This document shows, in pieces, positions 6,685-14,457 of a stretch of 18,517 nt of DNA. Origin of the DNA: an uncultured Bacteroidales bacterium. Its GTDB lineage: Bacteria; Bacteroidota; Bacteroidia; Bacteroidales; UBA932. Each line of letters begins with the position of its first letter. Within the stretch, counting starts at the first letter, position 1. The position numbers and the translations under genes are program-made. The DNA lies in contig CAMNNS010000017.1 of NCBI GenBank assembly GCA_946545765.1, positions 1 through 18,517 on the forward strand. The letters run 5' to 3'. The notes under the pieces are model-generated. The model saw nothing but the letters and a program-made list of their open reading frames with translations. It ran no database searches and had not been told where the DNA came from.

Positions 6685-8142
6685 ATGAATTCAAACACCC
6701 TCCTTATAACTTTTTTAATCTATACTGCAATATTATTTGTAATTGCGTGGTTCACATCGAGAAAATCAGATAATAATACATATTTTACCGGAGAGCGTAA
6801 ATCTAATTGGTTCTTAGTTGCTTATGGTATGATTGGTGCCTCTTTGAGTGGTGTATCGTTTATGAGTGTTCCAGGTAATGTTTATAATGAGAGGTTTTAT
6901 TATTTACCAATGCTTATTGGTATGATTGGCGGTTACGCAATAATTGCCTTAGTTCTTCTTCCTCTCTATTTTAAGATGAATTTAACCTCTATTTATTCCT
7001 ATTTAGATAAAAGATTTGGAAACTTTAGTTATAAAACAGGTGCATCATTTTTTATCCTCTCAAGACTTCTTGGTGCAACTGTCAGAACATTTTTAGTTGT
7101 CTTTGTAATATATAATTTTATTTTAAAGCAAGCAGGTGTATCATTTGAAATAGCTGCTATACTATTTGTACTCATCGCGATATTATACACGATGAGAGGT
7201 GGTATTAAGACTTTAATATGGACAGATACAATTCAGACAACTTTTATGATAGTATCTATTATTGTCTCGTTAATTTTTATCTGCAAAGGTATGAATTGGA
7301 GCTTCGGCGATATGTTATCTAATGTACACTCCTCTTCTTATTCAGATATATTTAATACCGATTTTAATTCTAATACAAATTGGCTTAAGAGATTTCTAAG
7401 TGGTTTAGTTGTTCCGATTGCTATGTCGGGTTTAGATCAGGCTATGATTCAAAAAAGTTTGAGTTGTAAAAATGCAAAAGAATCTCAAAAAAATATGATG
7501 ACCTCAGTTGCGATGATGATACCAGTAAATATCCTCTTCTTATCTATCGGAGCTGTTTTGGCTATTTTTATTCAATCTAATCCCGATTTGTTGAGTAGCG
7601 TAACCTCTCTCTCGGGTGGAATTGAAGCGGATAAAATTTTCCCAACAGTAGCTTTTAGCCTCAAACCGATTGTTGGAATTGTCTTTTTTATTGGTCTAAT
7701 ATCAGCTGCTTACCCATCTTGTGCAAATGCAATTACTTCACTCACTACCTCTGCATGTATTGATTTAGTCGGTATCGAGAGTAAGAAATGGGATGATAAA
7801 AAGAAGAAAAAAACAAGACTTTACATAAATATTTTAATGGCATTATTATTTGTTCTCCTAATAATTGCTTTTAATTATCTTAAAAATGATGCCGTTATAA
7901 ATATGGTTTATACTATAGCATCTTATACTTATGGTCCGTTATTGGGGTTATTTATGTATGGTATAATAACTAAATTACCAACAGTGGATAAGGCAGTTCC
8001 AATTATTTGTATCTTATCTCCTTTAGTTTGTTATTTTATCCAAACAAAGATTTTTGATTTTGGTTTTGCCCTTATATTAGTTATTGCTCTATTAACTTTT
8101 GCTCTACTTGCTTTGTTTTCTTTGTTTTCAAAGAAAAAATAA
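6685..8142 (+). CDS. Sodium:solute symporter (SSS family), possible amino-sugar importer
   Basis: Inner-membrane secondary transporter of 485 residues with about 13 hydrophobic helices, the usual SSS/SLC5 topology. The N-terminal half has the family pattern YFTGERKSNWF then GMIGASLSGVSFMSVPG, an RLLGATVRTF helix and YTMRGGIKTLIWTD; the helix SAAYPSCANAITSLTT corresponds to the region of the Na+-binding SSS motif. The start is three bases after the recR stop, so it is almost certainly in the same transcript as kinase, murQ and recR. In T. forsythia a MurNAc transporter gene is linked with a kinase and murQ, so MurNAc or a related sugar is a plausible substrate. That assignment is inference; sialic acid, another sugar or a vitamin is not excluded. 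Confidence 0.9.
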   Translation: MNSNTLLITFLIYTAILFVIAWFTSRKSDNNTYFTGERKSNWFLVAYGMIGASLSGVSFMSVPGNVYNERFYYLPMLIGMIGGYAIIALVLLPLYFKMNLTSIYSYLDKRFGNFSYKTGASFFILSRLLGATVRTFLVVFVIYNFILKQAGVSFEIAAILFVLIAILYTMRGGIKTLIWTDTIQTTFMIVSIIVSLIFICKGMNWSFGDMLSNVHSSSYSDIFNTDFNSNTNWLKRFLSGLVVPIAMSGLDQAMIQKSLSCKNAKESQKNMMTSVAMMIPVNILFLSIGAVLAIFIQSNPDLLSSVTSLSGGIEADKIFPTVAFSLKPIVGIVFFIGLISAAYPSCANAITSLTTSACIDLVGIESKKWDDKKKKKTRLYINILMALLFVLLIIAFNYLKNDAVINMVYTIASYTYGPLLGLFMYGIITKLPTVDKAVPIICILSPLVCYFIQTKIFDFGFALILVIALLTFALLALFSLFSKKK

Positions 8143-8150
8143 TAATTTTG
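8121..8150 (+). promoter_or_regulatory. Bacteroidetes-type promoter for corA
   Basis: TTTG at 8121-8124, an 18-base spacer, then TAATTTTG at 8143-8150, directly after the symporter stop codon. Transcription would begin near 8156, giving a leader of about 55 bases before corA. The spacer is one base shorter than the common 19-21. Confidence 0.42.
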
Positions 8151-8176
8151 TAGTCCGTAATCTTACAATTCTTGAT

Positions 8177-8215
8177 ATGTCTAACGAGCAAACAATAAAG
8201 GAGGCTGGAGTATGA
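8177..8215 (+). CDS. 12-codon upstream ORF overlapping the corA start (possible leader peptide)
   Basis: An ATG at 8177 opens a 12-codon frame reading MSNEQTIKEAGV and ending in a TGA at 8213-8215 that overlaps the corA ATG as ATGA. The corA Shine-Dalgarno lies inside it. The ORF has no Shine-Dalgarno of its own, which is normal for this genome. Such geometry is typical of translational coupling or leader-peptide control, but an ORF this short can arise by chance. Confidence 0.25.
   Translation: MSNEQTIKEAGV
8197..8204 (+). promoter_or_regulatory. Strong Shine-Dalgarno of corA
   Basis: AAAGGAGG ends seven bases before the corA ATG. Every other gene start in the window lacks a recognisable Shine-Dalgarno (at most an AAGG before hutU), as expected for Bacteroidota, so this site stands out. 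It fixes the corA start at 8212. Confidence 0.7.
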
Positions 8216-9165
8216 TTAAGGTTTTTTACAAATCTAAGGGGCAGATTCTAACTACCTCAGATATTAAAGAATTAACTGAGAATTTAGGTTTTGATGATGT
8301 TTTATGGATAGATTTGTATCAACCCGAAAGTATAGAAAATCAAGTAGTTGAAGAGTTTCTTGAAACAACATTGCAAAGTCGTGCACAAGCAGAGGAGATC
8401 GAGAGTTCTTCTCGTTATTCAGAGAGCGACAACGCTATATTTGCCAATACAGACTTTATCTCACCAGGTCCTGATTCTTATACAGAAGAGTCGGTATCAT
8501 TTGTTATATCGGAAGGTGTACTTGTTACAACAAGACAAGCCCCTCTTAGAACTATAACAGAGTTTCAAAAAAGGATGAGTTTTTCATATAAGCTATATCC
8601 TACCGGTTATCATATTTTTGTTGCTATTATGGAGAATAGGGTAGATTTAGATGCAGATATGATAGAGGTGATGGCTAAAGAGATTGAGTCTTTTGGTAAA
8701 AAAGTAAGCTACGCAAAAAAAGTAAATAATGATTTTCTCCTTAATATCAATAAGATGCAAGAAAATACTATGATGGTTAGGGAGAATATTGTAGATAAGC
8801 AGAGAATTGTTACTGCAATTACACGAAGCAATAAATTTCCAAGCGATATTCGTCCAAGATTAGATGTTTTGGTTAATGATATTGCCTCTCTTTTGAATCA
8901 TACTAACTTTAATTTTGAAAGGCTTGAATATCTGCAAAATACTGTTTTGGGTTTAATCAATGTTGAGCAGAATAAAATAATGAGGCTTCTTACATTTATC
9001 TCTCTTTTATTTATGCCCCCTACCTTAATATCAGGTATATATGGTATGAATATTAAACTCCCAATCTTTGGAGAAGCTTTTGGGTTGAGAGATTTTTTTA
9101 TAGTTGTCTCAGTCATGCTTATATCTGTTCTTATAGCTTCATTCTTATTTAGAAATAAAAAATAA
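8212..9165 (+). CDS. corA: CorA-family magnesium/divalent-cation channel
   Basis: Homopentameric inner-membrane channel for Mg2+ (some relatives carry Co2+, Ni2+ or Zn2+). The 317-residue protein has a large N-terminal cytoplasmic alpha/beta domain, a long stalk helix (about 150-260), and two C-terminal membrane helices (about 258-276 and 292-312). The signature GMN is at 278-280 within SGIYGMN, at the end of helix 1, with the periplasmic loop and then a basic C-terminal RNKK. Length and architecture are normal. The peptidase gene begins 11 bases after the stop, so the two may share a transcript. The leader, with its promoter, overlapping small ORF and strong ribosome-binding site, suggests regulated or coupled translation, though no Mg2+-sensing RNA fold is evident by eye. 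Confidence 0.95.
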   Translation: MIKVFYKSKGQILTTSDIKELTENLGFDDVLWIDLYQPESIENQVVEEFLETTLQSRAQAEEIESSSRYSESDNAIFANTDFISPGPDSYTEESVSFVISEGVLVTTRQAPLRTITEFQKRMSFSYKLYPTGYHIFVAIMENRVDLDADMIEVMAKEIESFGKKVSYAKKVNNDFLLNINKMQENTMMVRENIVDKQRIVTAITRSNKFPSDIRPRLDVLVNDIASLLNHTNFNFERLEYLQNTVLGLINVEQNKIMRLLTFISLLFMPPTLISGIYGMNIKLPIFGEAFGLRDFFIVVSVMLISVLIASFLFRNKK

Positions 9166-9176
9166 ATATTACAAAT

Positions 9177-11360
9177 ATGAAATATACACTAATTCTTATG
9201 TTAGGTGCTACTCTATTATTGCACAGTTGTAAAGGTGAAGATAGTTCTAAAAATGACCAATTTATCGGGAAACAACAGATTACTCTAAAATCAGATTTAA
9301 TGACTCCTGAAGCATTATGGGCTATGGGACGTATAGGCTCTGTAAGTGTTTCTCCTAAAGGAGATAAGATTCTTTATTCTGTTTCTTATTATAGCGTTTC
9401 TGAGAATAAATCTCATAGTGTGATTTATGTTATGAACTCTGATGGCTCAGAAAATAAGATGCTTACAAAAAGTGTAAAGAGTCAATTTGCCCCTAAGTGG
9501 ATTAACGGCGGAGATAAAATTGCTTATCTAAGTGCTGAGAAAGAGATGACAAGTTTATATACTATGAATCCCGATGGCTCTGATGTTAAGGAGATTACTG
9601 GTTCTGTCTTTGATATTGAAGATTATCTCTTCTCTCCCGATGAGAGCAAAGTTATCTTAATCTCTCAAATACCTTATGAGAATACAGTAATAAAAGGTAG
9701 CAGTAAATATTCAGATCTTCCTAAAACAACAGGATTGGTTGTAAATGAGTTACTTCATAAACATTGGGATGAATGGGTAGAGTCTATTCCTCACCCTTTT
9801 GTTGCCGATTTTAATGGTGAGACTCTCTCTAATATTAAAGATATATTGGAGGGTGAACCGTATGAATGTCCTATTAAACCTTTTGGTGGCGCAGAACAAT
9901 TAGCTTGGAGTCCTGATGGTAAGTTTATAGCTTACTCGTGCAAAAAAATGGAAGGTAGAGATTATGCTATTAGCACAGATACTGATATTTATGAGTATGA
10001 GATTGCCACAGGAAAATCTTACAACAGATGTAAACCTGAAGGGTATGTAAGGGCAGAGGTTGAATACGATATATCGTTGAGCAAACAACGAGTTAATCAA
10101 CCATATATAGTAGATGGAAAAACTATAGATTGTAATATGGGGTATGATACCAACCCTTCATATAGCCCCGATGGGAAAAATCTTTCTTGGCTCTCTATGG
10201 AAAGAGATGGTTATGAGAGTGATAGAAATAGATTATGTATTTTAAATAGAGAAAGTGGTGAGAAAAAGTATATTACTGAATCTTTTGAAAGTGGAGTTGA
10301 TGACTATATTTGGCAAGATAATTCAAACCTCTATTTTATAGGAGTTTGGCATGGAAAAGCTCATATTTATTCAACAAATTTATCGGGAGAGGTAAAACAA
10401 ATTACCTCTGGACAATATGATTACGCATCATTAGATTTATTAGGGGAAGATATTGTTGCTAAACGCCACTCTATGAGTGAACCCGATGATATTTATATAG
10501 TAAATCCTCAAGGTGAGGCTAAACAGATTTCATTTGAGAATCAAGAAATATTATCTCAATTAGCTAAAGGTGAGGTTAAAGAGAGATGGACAAAAACATC
10601 AGATAATAAACAGATGTTAAGCTGGGTAATCTACCCACCACATTTTGATCCATCTAAAAAATACCCTACATTACTCTTCTGTGAAGGTGGTCCTCAGAGT
10701 CCCGTAAGCCAATTCTGGAGTTATAGATGGAATTTCCAAATTATGGCTGCTCATGGCTATATAATAATTGCTCCTAACCGTAGAGGTCTGCCAGGTTTTG
10801 GAATGGATTGGTTAGAACAAATTAGTGGAGATTATGCGGGACAATGTATGAAAGATTATTTGTCTGCTATAGATGATATTGCAAAAGAAGATTATGTAGA
10901 TAAAGATAGATTGGGTTGTGTGGGAGCAAGTTTTGGCGGTTTCTCCGTATATTGGTTAGCAGGAAATCATAATAAGAGATTTAAAGCTTTTATTGCTCAC
11001 GATGGTATGTTTAATTTTAACCAACAATACCTTGAAACAGAAGAGATATGGTTTACTAATTGGGATTTAGGTGGAGCATATTGGAGAAAGGATGATAAAA
11101 CTGCTCAAAAGATATATTCTAATTCTCCTCATCTATTTGTAGATAAGTGGGATACTCCAATTTTATGTATCCATGGTGAGAAAGATTATAGAATCTTAGC
11201 ATCACAAGGAGAGAGTGCCTTTAATGCAGCAAGATTGAGAGGAATACCAGCACAATTATTATTATATCCTAATGAAAATCACTGGGTATTGAAGCCTCAA
11301 AATGGTATTTTATGGCAAAGAACATTTTTTGAGTGGTTAGATAAATGGCTAAAGAATTAG
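9177..11360 (+). CDS. S9-family serine peptidase lipoprotein, DPP5-like
   Basis: Exported serine peptidase of 727 residues in the prolyl-oligopeptidase clan, most like dipeptidyl-peptidase 5 of Porphyromonas, which releases dipeptides from peptide N termini. It begins with a lipoprotein signal peptide whose lipobox LLHSC gives lipidated C18, followed by KGED. An N-terminal beta-propeller (about 40-470) shows PD40-type SPDGKF and SPDGKN repeats and the HWDEWV motif. The C-terminal alpha/beta-hydrolase domain (about 480-727) has the GASFGG nucleophile elbow with S585, D670 in HGEKD and H702 in NENHW, forming an intact triad, plus the CEGGP oxyanion-side loop. Its last 16 bases overlap the start of the MFS gene, so the two are translationally linked. 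Family is firm; the exact cleavage preference (DPP5 versus acylaminoacyl-peptidase) is inferred. Confidence 0.9.
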   Translation: MKYTLILMLGATLLLHSCKGEDSSKNDQFIGKQQITLKSDLMTPEALWAMGRIGSVSVSPKGDKILYSVSYYSVSENKSHSVIYVMNSDGSENKMLTKSVKSQFAPKWINGGDKIAYLSAEKEMTSLYTMNPDGSDVKEITGSVFDIEDYLFSPDESKVILISQIPYENTVIKGSSKYSDLPKTTGLVVNELLHKHWDEWVESIPHPFVADFNGETLSNIKDILEGEPYECPIKPFGGAEQLAWSPDGKFIAYSCKKMEGRDYAISTDTDIYEYEIATGKSYNRCKPEGYVRAEVEYDISLSKQRVNQPYIVDGKTIDCNMGYDTNPSYSPDGKNLSWLSMERDGYESDRNRLCILNRESGEKKYITESFESGVDDYIWQDNSNLYFIGVWHGKAHIYSTNLSGEVKQITSGQYDYASLDLLGEDIVAKRHSMSEPDDIYIVNPQGEAKQISFENQEILSQLAKGEVKERWTKTSDNKQMLSWVIYPPHFDPSKKYPTLLFCEGGPQSPVSQFWSYRWNFQIMAAHGYIIIAPNRRGLPGFGMDWLEQISGDYAGQCMKDYLSAIDDIAKEDYVDKDRLGCVGASFGGFSVYWLAGNHNKRFKAFIAHDGMFNFNQQYLETEEIWFTNWDLGGAYWRKDDKTAQKIYSNSPHLFVDKWDTPILCIHGEKDYRILASQGESAFNAARLRGIPAQLLLYPNENHWVLKPQNGILWQRTFFEWLDKWLKN

Positions 11361-12544
11361 GCTATAATAGATTATTCGTTACTTTATCTGCCTGTTTAGG
11401 TTGTGCCTTCTTTGGGATTACAATGTACTTTTGGGGTACAATGTTACCTGTAGTGGGTGCAGATATAGAGAATGTTAGTTCACTCCCATGGTTATTGACA
11501 TTAGGAATAATTATAGGTACAATAACTTGTGGGAGTGTTGTAGATAGATATGGTTATAAGTATCTGTTAATTATCAGTTCTCTCTCCCTTTCTATTGGGC
11601 TCGTTCTTTTTGCTTTTACAAGTGATTTTAAACTATTAGTCCTCTCCGCTATTTTAATCGGTGCTGGCGGTGGCATTTTGAATAGCGAAACAATTGCCAT
11701 AATATCAGATATATATGATGATGCCAAGAGGGGTGTAATGCTTAGTATATTAGGTGGTTCATATTGCTTAGGCTCATTGATATGGACTTTTGTATGTAGG
11801 TTATTAGTAAAAGATCCTTTTCTTCCAATCATTTGGTCTTCAGCTATTATATTTATTTTATCGGTATTATTTATATTTATAAAATTTCCTAAAGCAAAGA
11901 TTGCTAAAGGTGAAGATTTCTCTTTTAATAAGTTTCTATATCTTATTAAGAATAAATTACTTTTAATAGTCTCATTTGTTTTATTTTTCCAAGGTATGGT
12001 GGAGGCAATTAGTGCAAACTACTCTACTTCTTATTTAACCCAAGTGGAAGGGGGGATTTCTAAGGAAATAGCACTTACTACCTTGATTTTTATGACAATA
12101 GGAATGACAATTGGTAGGTTTTCTTTACCTCTTTTTATTAAACTCTTCACCGATAAGGTATCCCTATTTATATTTTTGTCTGTAGCTTTTACTGGTGCTT
12201 TACTCCAAAAGTTCTATCCAACCTCGGCTACAGTTTCAATTATATCAATGACTATAATTGGCTTTGGTATAGGTTCTACAGCACCTATTATTTTTAACTA
12301 TTTAGGTAAAGTGTTTAAAAAATATTCTGGAATTGCCGTATCTATTGTTGTAGTTGTTGCACAAGGTGGTATGCTTGTAGGGAATTTTGCTATAGGTAAA
12401 TTATTTGAAGGTAATTGTTTATACTTAGGTACTTATAAATTATTTCCTATTATATTATCTGTTTTAATTCTTATCGTAATACTATCATTTCCATTTGTAG
12501 TTACTACATCAAATAATCTAAAAGATAAAAAGCTCGATTTATAA
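11345..12544 (+). CDS. Major facilitator superfamily transporter
   Basis: Inner-membrane carrier of 399 residues with 12 predicted helices in two halves separated by a basic cytoplasmic loop near residues 178-200. The loop between helices 2 and 3 carries a degenerate MFS motif A (GSVVDRYGYKYLL, about 58-70), and IGAGGGILNSETIAII matches the conserved helix-4/5 region. The ATG lies inside the end of the peptidase gene in another frame (16-base overlap), so translation is probably coupled. The pairing suggests uptake of a product of the peptidase, such as a dipeptide or amino acid, but nothing in the sequence fixes the substrate, and sugar or drug-like substrates remain possible. Confidence 0.88.
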   Translation: MAKELGYNRLFVTLSACLGCAFFGITMYFWGTMLPVVGADIENVSSLPWLLTLGIIIGTITCGSVVDRYGYKYLLIISSLSLSIGLVLFAFTSDFKLLVLSAILIGAGGGILNSETIAIISDIYDDAKRGVMLSILGGSYCLGSLIWTFVCRLLVKDPFLPIIWSSAIIFILSVLFIFIKFPKAKIAKGEDFSFNKFLYLIKNKLLLIVSFVLFFQGMVEAISANYSTSYLTQVEGGISKEIALTTLIFMTIGMTIGRFSLPLFIKLFTDKVSLFIFLSVAFTGALLQKFYPTSATVSIISMTIIGFGIGSTAPIIFNYLGKVFKKYSGIAVSIVVVVAQGGMLVGNFAIGKLFEGNCLYLGTYKLFPIILSVLILIVILSFPFVVTTSNNLKDKKLDL

Positions 12545-12555
12545 CCCTTTTTATC
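12524..12555 (+). terminator. Inverted repeat spanning the MFS stop codon, weak terminator candidate
   Basis: GATAAAAAG (12524-12532) is perfectly complementary to CTTTTTATC (12547-12555), with a 14-base loop containing the stop codon. The nine-pair stem has only two G-C pairs and no T run follows, so it may mark the end of the corA-peptidase-MFS transcript but is weak as an intrinsic terminator. The remaining 140 or so bases before ftcD hold the hut promoter candidate and no gene. Confidence 0.28.
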
Positions 12556-12613
12556 GCCATTTCATTTGCAGATTTGGTATATAATTATTGATGAAAAAAA
12601 TCTCTGAAAAAGG

Positions 12614-12645
12614 TTTGGATAGATTAAGATTTTTATACAAATTTG
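12614..12645 (+). promoter_or_regulatory. Putative hut operon promoter
   Basis: TTTG at 12614-12617, a 20-base spacer, then CAAATTTG at 12638-12645, which differs from TAnnTTTG only at the first base. Transcription would begin near 12651, leaving about 45 bases before the ftcD ATG. It is the best-placed site in the 152-base gap. Confidence 0.35.
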
Positions 12646-12647
12646 TA
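12636..12647. promoter_or_regulatory. 12-bp palindrome over the hut -7 region, operator candidate
   Basis: TACAAATTTGTA is a perfect twelve-base palindrome that covers the putative -7 element of the hut promoter. A dimeric regulator bound here would block polymerase. No regulator gene is present in the window. It is A/T-rich, so chance occurrence is possible. Confidence 0.3.
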
Positions 12648-12696
12648 AGATTCTTATAGATATAAAGAAAAATTATAAATAATAAATTATTAAAAT

Positions 12697-14430
12697 ATGA
12701 GACAAATTATTGAATGTGTCCCTAATTTTAGCGAGGGACGGAATAGAGAAATAATAGACAAAATTGTAGAAGCAATTGCATCTGTTAAAGTTTTAGATAA
12801 TGGAGTAGAAGAGAGAGTTAAAGTTCTTGATGTAGATCCAGGAGAGGCTACTAACAGGACTGTTGTTACTTTTGTTGGTACTCCTAAAGCTGTTTTAGAG
12901 GCTGCTTTTGAGGGTGTTAAGAGAGCGGGTGAACTTATTGATATGTCTGTTCATCATGGAGCCCATCCACGTAGTGGAGCTACAGATGTTTTACCCCTAA
13001 TTCCTATTTCTAACATTACTTTAGAAGAGTGTGGTAAGTTGGCTCAAGGGTTAGCAAAACGAATATATGAAGAGTTGGAAATACCTTGTTATTGTTATGA
13101 AGCTGCTGCTCAAAAGCCAGAGAGAAAAAATCTTGCAGTTTGTAGAGCAGGTGAGTATGAAGCTCTTCCAGAGAAAATGTCCGATCCTGAGCGTATGCCA
13201 GATTTTGGTCCTGGTAAATTTACAGAAAGGGCTGCCAAATGTGGAGCAACAAATGTGGGTGCGAGAAATTTCTTAGTAGCTGTCAATTATAATTTGAATA
13301 CTACTTCAACAAGAAGAGCTATGGCAGTTGCATTTGATGTAAGGGAAAAAGGTCGTCAGATGAGAGAAGGGGGTAAATTGACAGGCAAGATTCTTAAAGA
13401 TGAAAATGGTAAAACTTTGTGGCAACCGGGTACTTTAAAAGGTTGCAAAGCTATTGGTTGGTTTATCGATGAGTATGGTATTGCACAAGTATCAATGAAT
13501 ATTACAGATATTAGTGCTACATCTTTACATAAAGCATATGAAGAGGTTTCAAGAGCCGCTTCTGCTCGTGGTCTAAAAGTTACTGGTGCAGAGATAGTTG
13601 GTCTTGTTCCAAAAAGTGTTTTATTAGATGCAGGTAGATTTTATTTAGAAAAGCAACAACGCTCTACCGGTATCAGCGAAGAGGAGAATATGAAAATAGC
13701 TGTTAAGTCTATGAGTTTAGATGATTTAAAACCATTTAATCCTAAAGAGAAAGTTATTGAATATTTAATGGAAGATGAGGCAGAATTGGCTATAAAAGAG
13801 AGACTTATTAGAATGACATGTAAAGGTTTTGCTAATGAAACAGCATCTGAATCTCCTGCTCCCGGTGGCGGTTCTATTTCTGCATATATGGGTGCTTTAG
13901 GTGCTGCATTATCTACTATGGTTGCAAACTTATCATCTCATAAGAGGGGTTGGGATGAGCGTTGGAAAGAGTTCTCTGATTGGGCTGATAAAGGGCAAAA
14001 ACTTATGAATGAATTACTTGCATTAGTTGATGAAGATACGGCAGCATTTAATAAAATAATGGATGTTTTCTCTATGCCTAAATCTTCTGATGAAGAGAAA
14101 ATGGCAAGGGCAAAAGCTTTAGAGGAGGCAACTCTTTACGCAACAGAAGTTCCTTTACGCACTGTTAAAGCTTCATACAAAGTATTTGAAATTGCAAAAG
14201 AGATGGCAAATAATGGCAATCCTAATTCTGCTTCCGATGCAGGAGTAGGGGCAATTGCAGCTCGTGGTGCAGTATTAGGTGCAGCATTAAATGTTCATAT
14301 AAATGCTGTTGGCTTAGAGGACAAAGTAAAAGCAAAAGAGCTTATGGATGAGGCGGATAAACTTGTTGCACTTGCTAATAAAGAGGAGAGTGAAATTATA
14401 TCTATAGTTAATAATAAAATTAATTCATAA
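12697..14430 (+). CDS. ftcD: Bifunctional glutamate formimidoyltransferase / formimidoyl-THF cyclodeaminase
   Basis: Fused enzyme of 577 residues for the last step of histidine breakdown. The transferase moves the formimino group of formiminoglutamate to tetrahydrofolate, yielding glutamate; the cyclodeaminase then gives 5,10-methenyl-THF and ammonia. The N-terminal transferase half (about 1-330) opens with ECVPNFSEGRN and contains the His-rich HHGAHPRSGATD (86-97) that holds the catalytic His, then GARNFLVAVNYNLN. A linker leads to the all-helical cyclodeaminase domain (about 375-577) with APGGGS at 388-393 and the NPNSASDAGVGA block. The order and length match the mammalian FTCD fusion and its Bacteroidetes counterparts. 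It is the first gene of the hut operon; no hutG-type formiminoglutamase is present in the window, so this is the route to glutamate here. Confidence 0.96.
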   Translation: MRQIIECVPNFSEGRNREIIDKIVEAIASVKVLDNGVEERVKVLDVDPGEATNRTVVTFVGTPKAVLEAAFEGVKRAGELIDMSVHHGAHPRSGATDVLPLIPISNITLEECGKLAQGLAKRIYEELEIPCYCYEAAAQKPERKNLAVCRAGEYEALPEKMSDPERMPDFGPGKFTERAAKCGATNVGARNFLVAVNYNLNTTSTRRAMAVAFDVREKGRQMREGGKLTGKILKDENGKTLWQPGTLKGCKAIGWFIDEYGIAQVSMNITDISATSLHKAYEEVSRAASARGLKVTGAEIVGLVPKSVLLDAGRFYLEKQQRSTGISEEENMKIAVKSMSLDDLKPFNPKEKVIEYLMEDEAELAIKERLIRMTCKGFANETASESPAPGGGSISAYMGALGAALSTMVANLSSHKRGWDERWKEFSDWADKGQKLMNELLALVDEDTAAFNKIMDVFSMPKSSDEEKMARAKALEEATLYATEVPLRTVKASYKVFEIAKEMANNGNPNSASDAGVGAIAARGAVLGAALNVHINAVGLEDKVKAKELMDEADKLVALANKEESEIISIVNNKINS

Positions 14431-14457
14431 TCTATTAAATCTTTAAATTCAAGGTAT

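Noticed and set aside
8348..8557. A 69-codon frame inside corA
   Set aside because: It is out of frame within a conserved CorA domain and has no initiation context.
13067..13276. A 69-codon frame inside ftcD
   Set aside because: It is contained in the conserved transferase domain; shadow frame.
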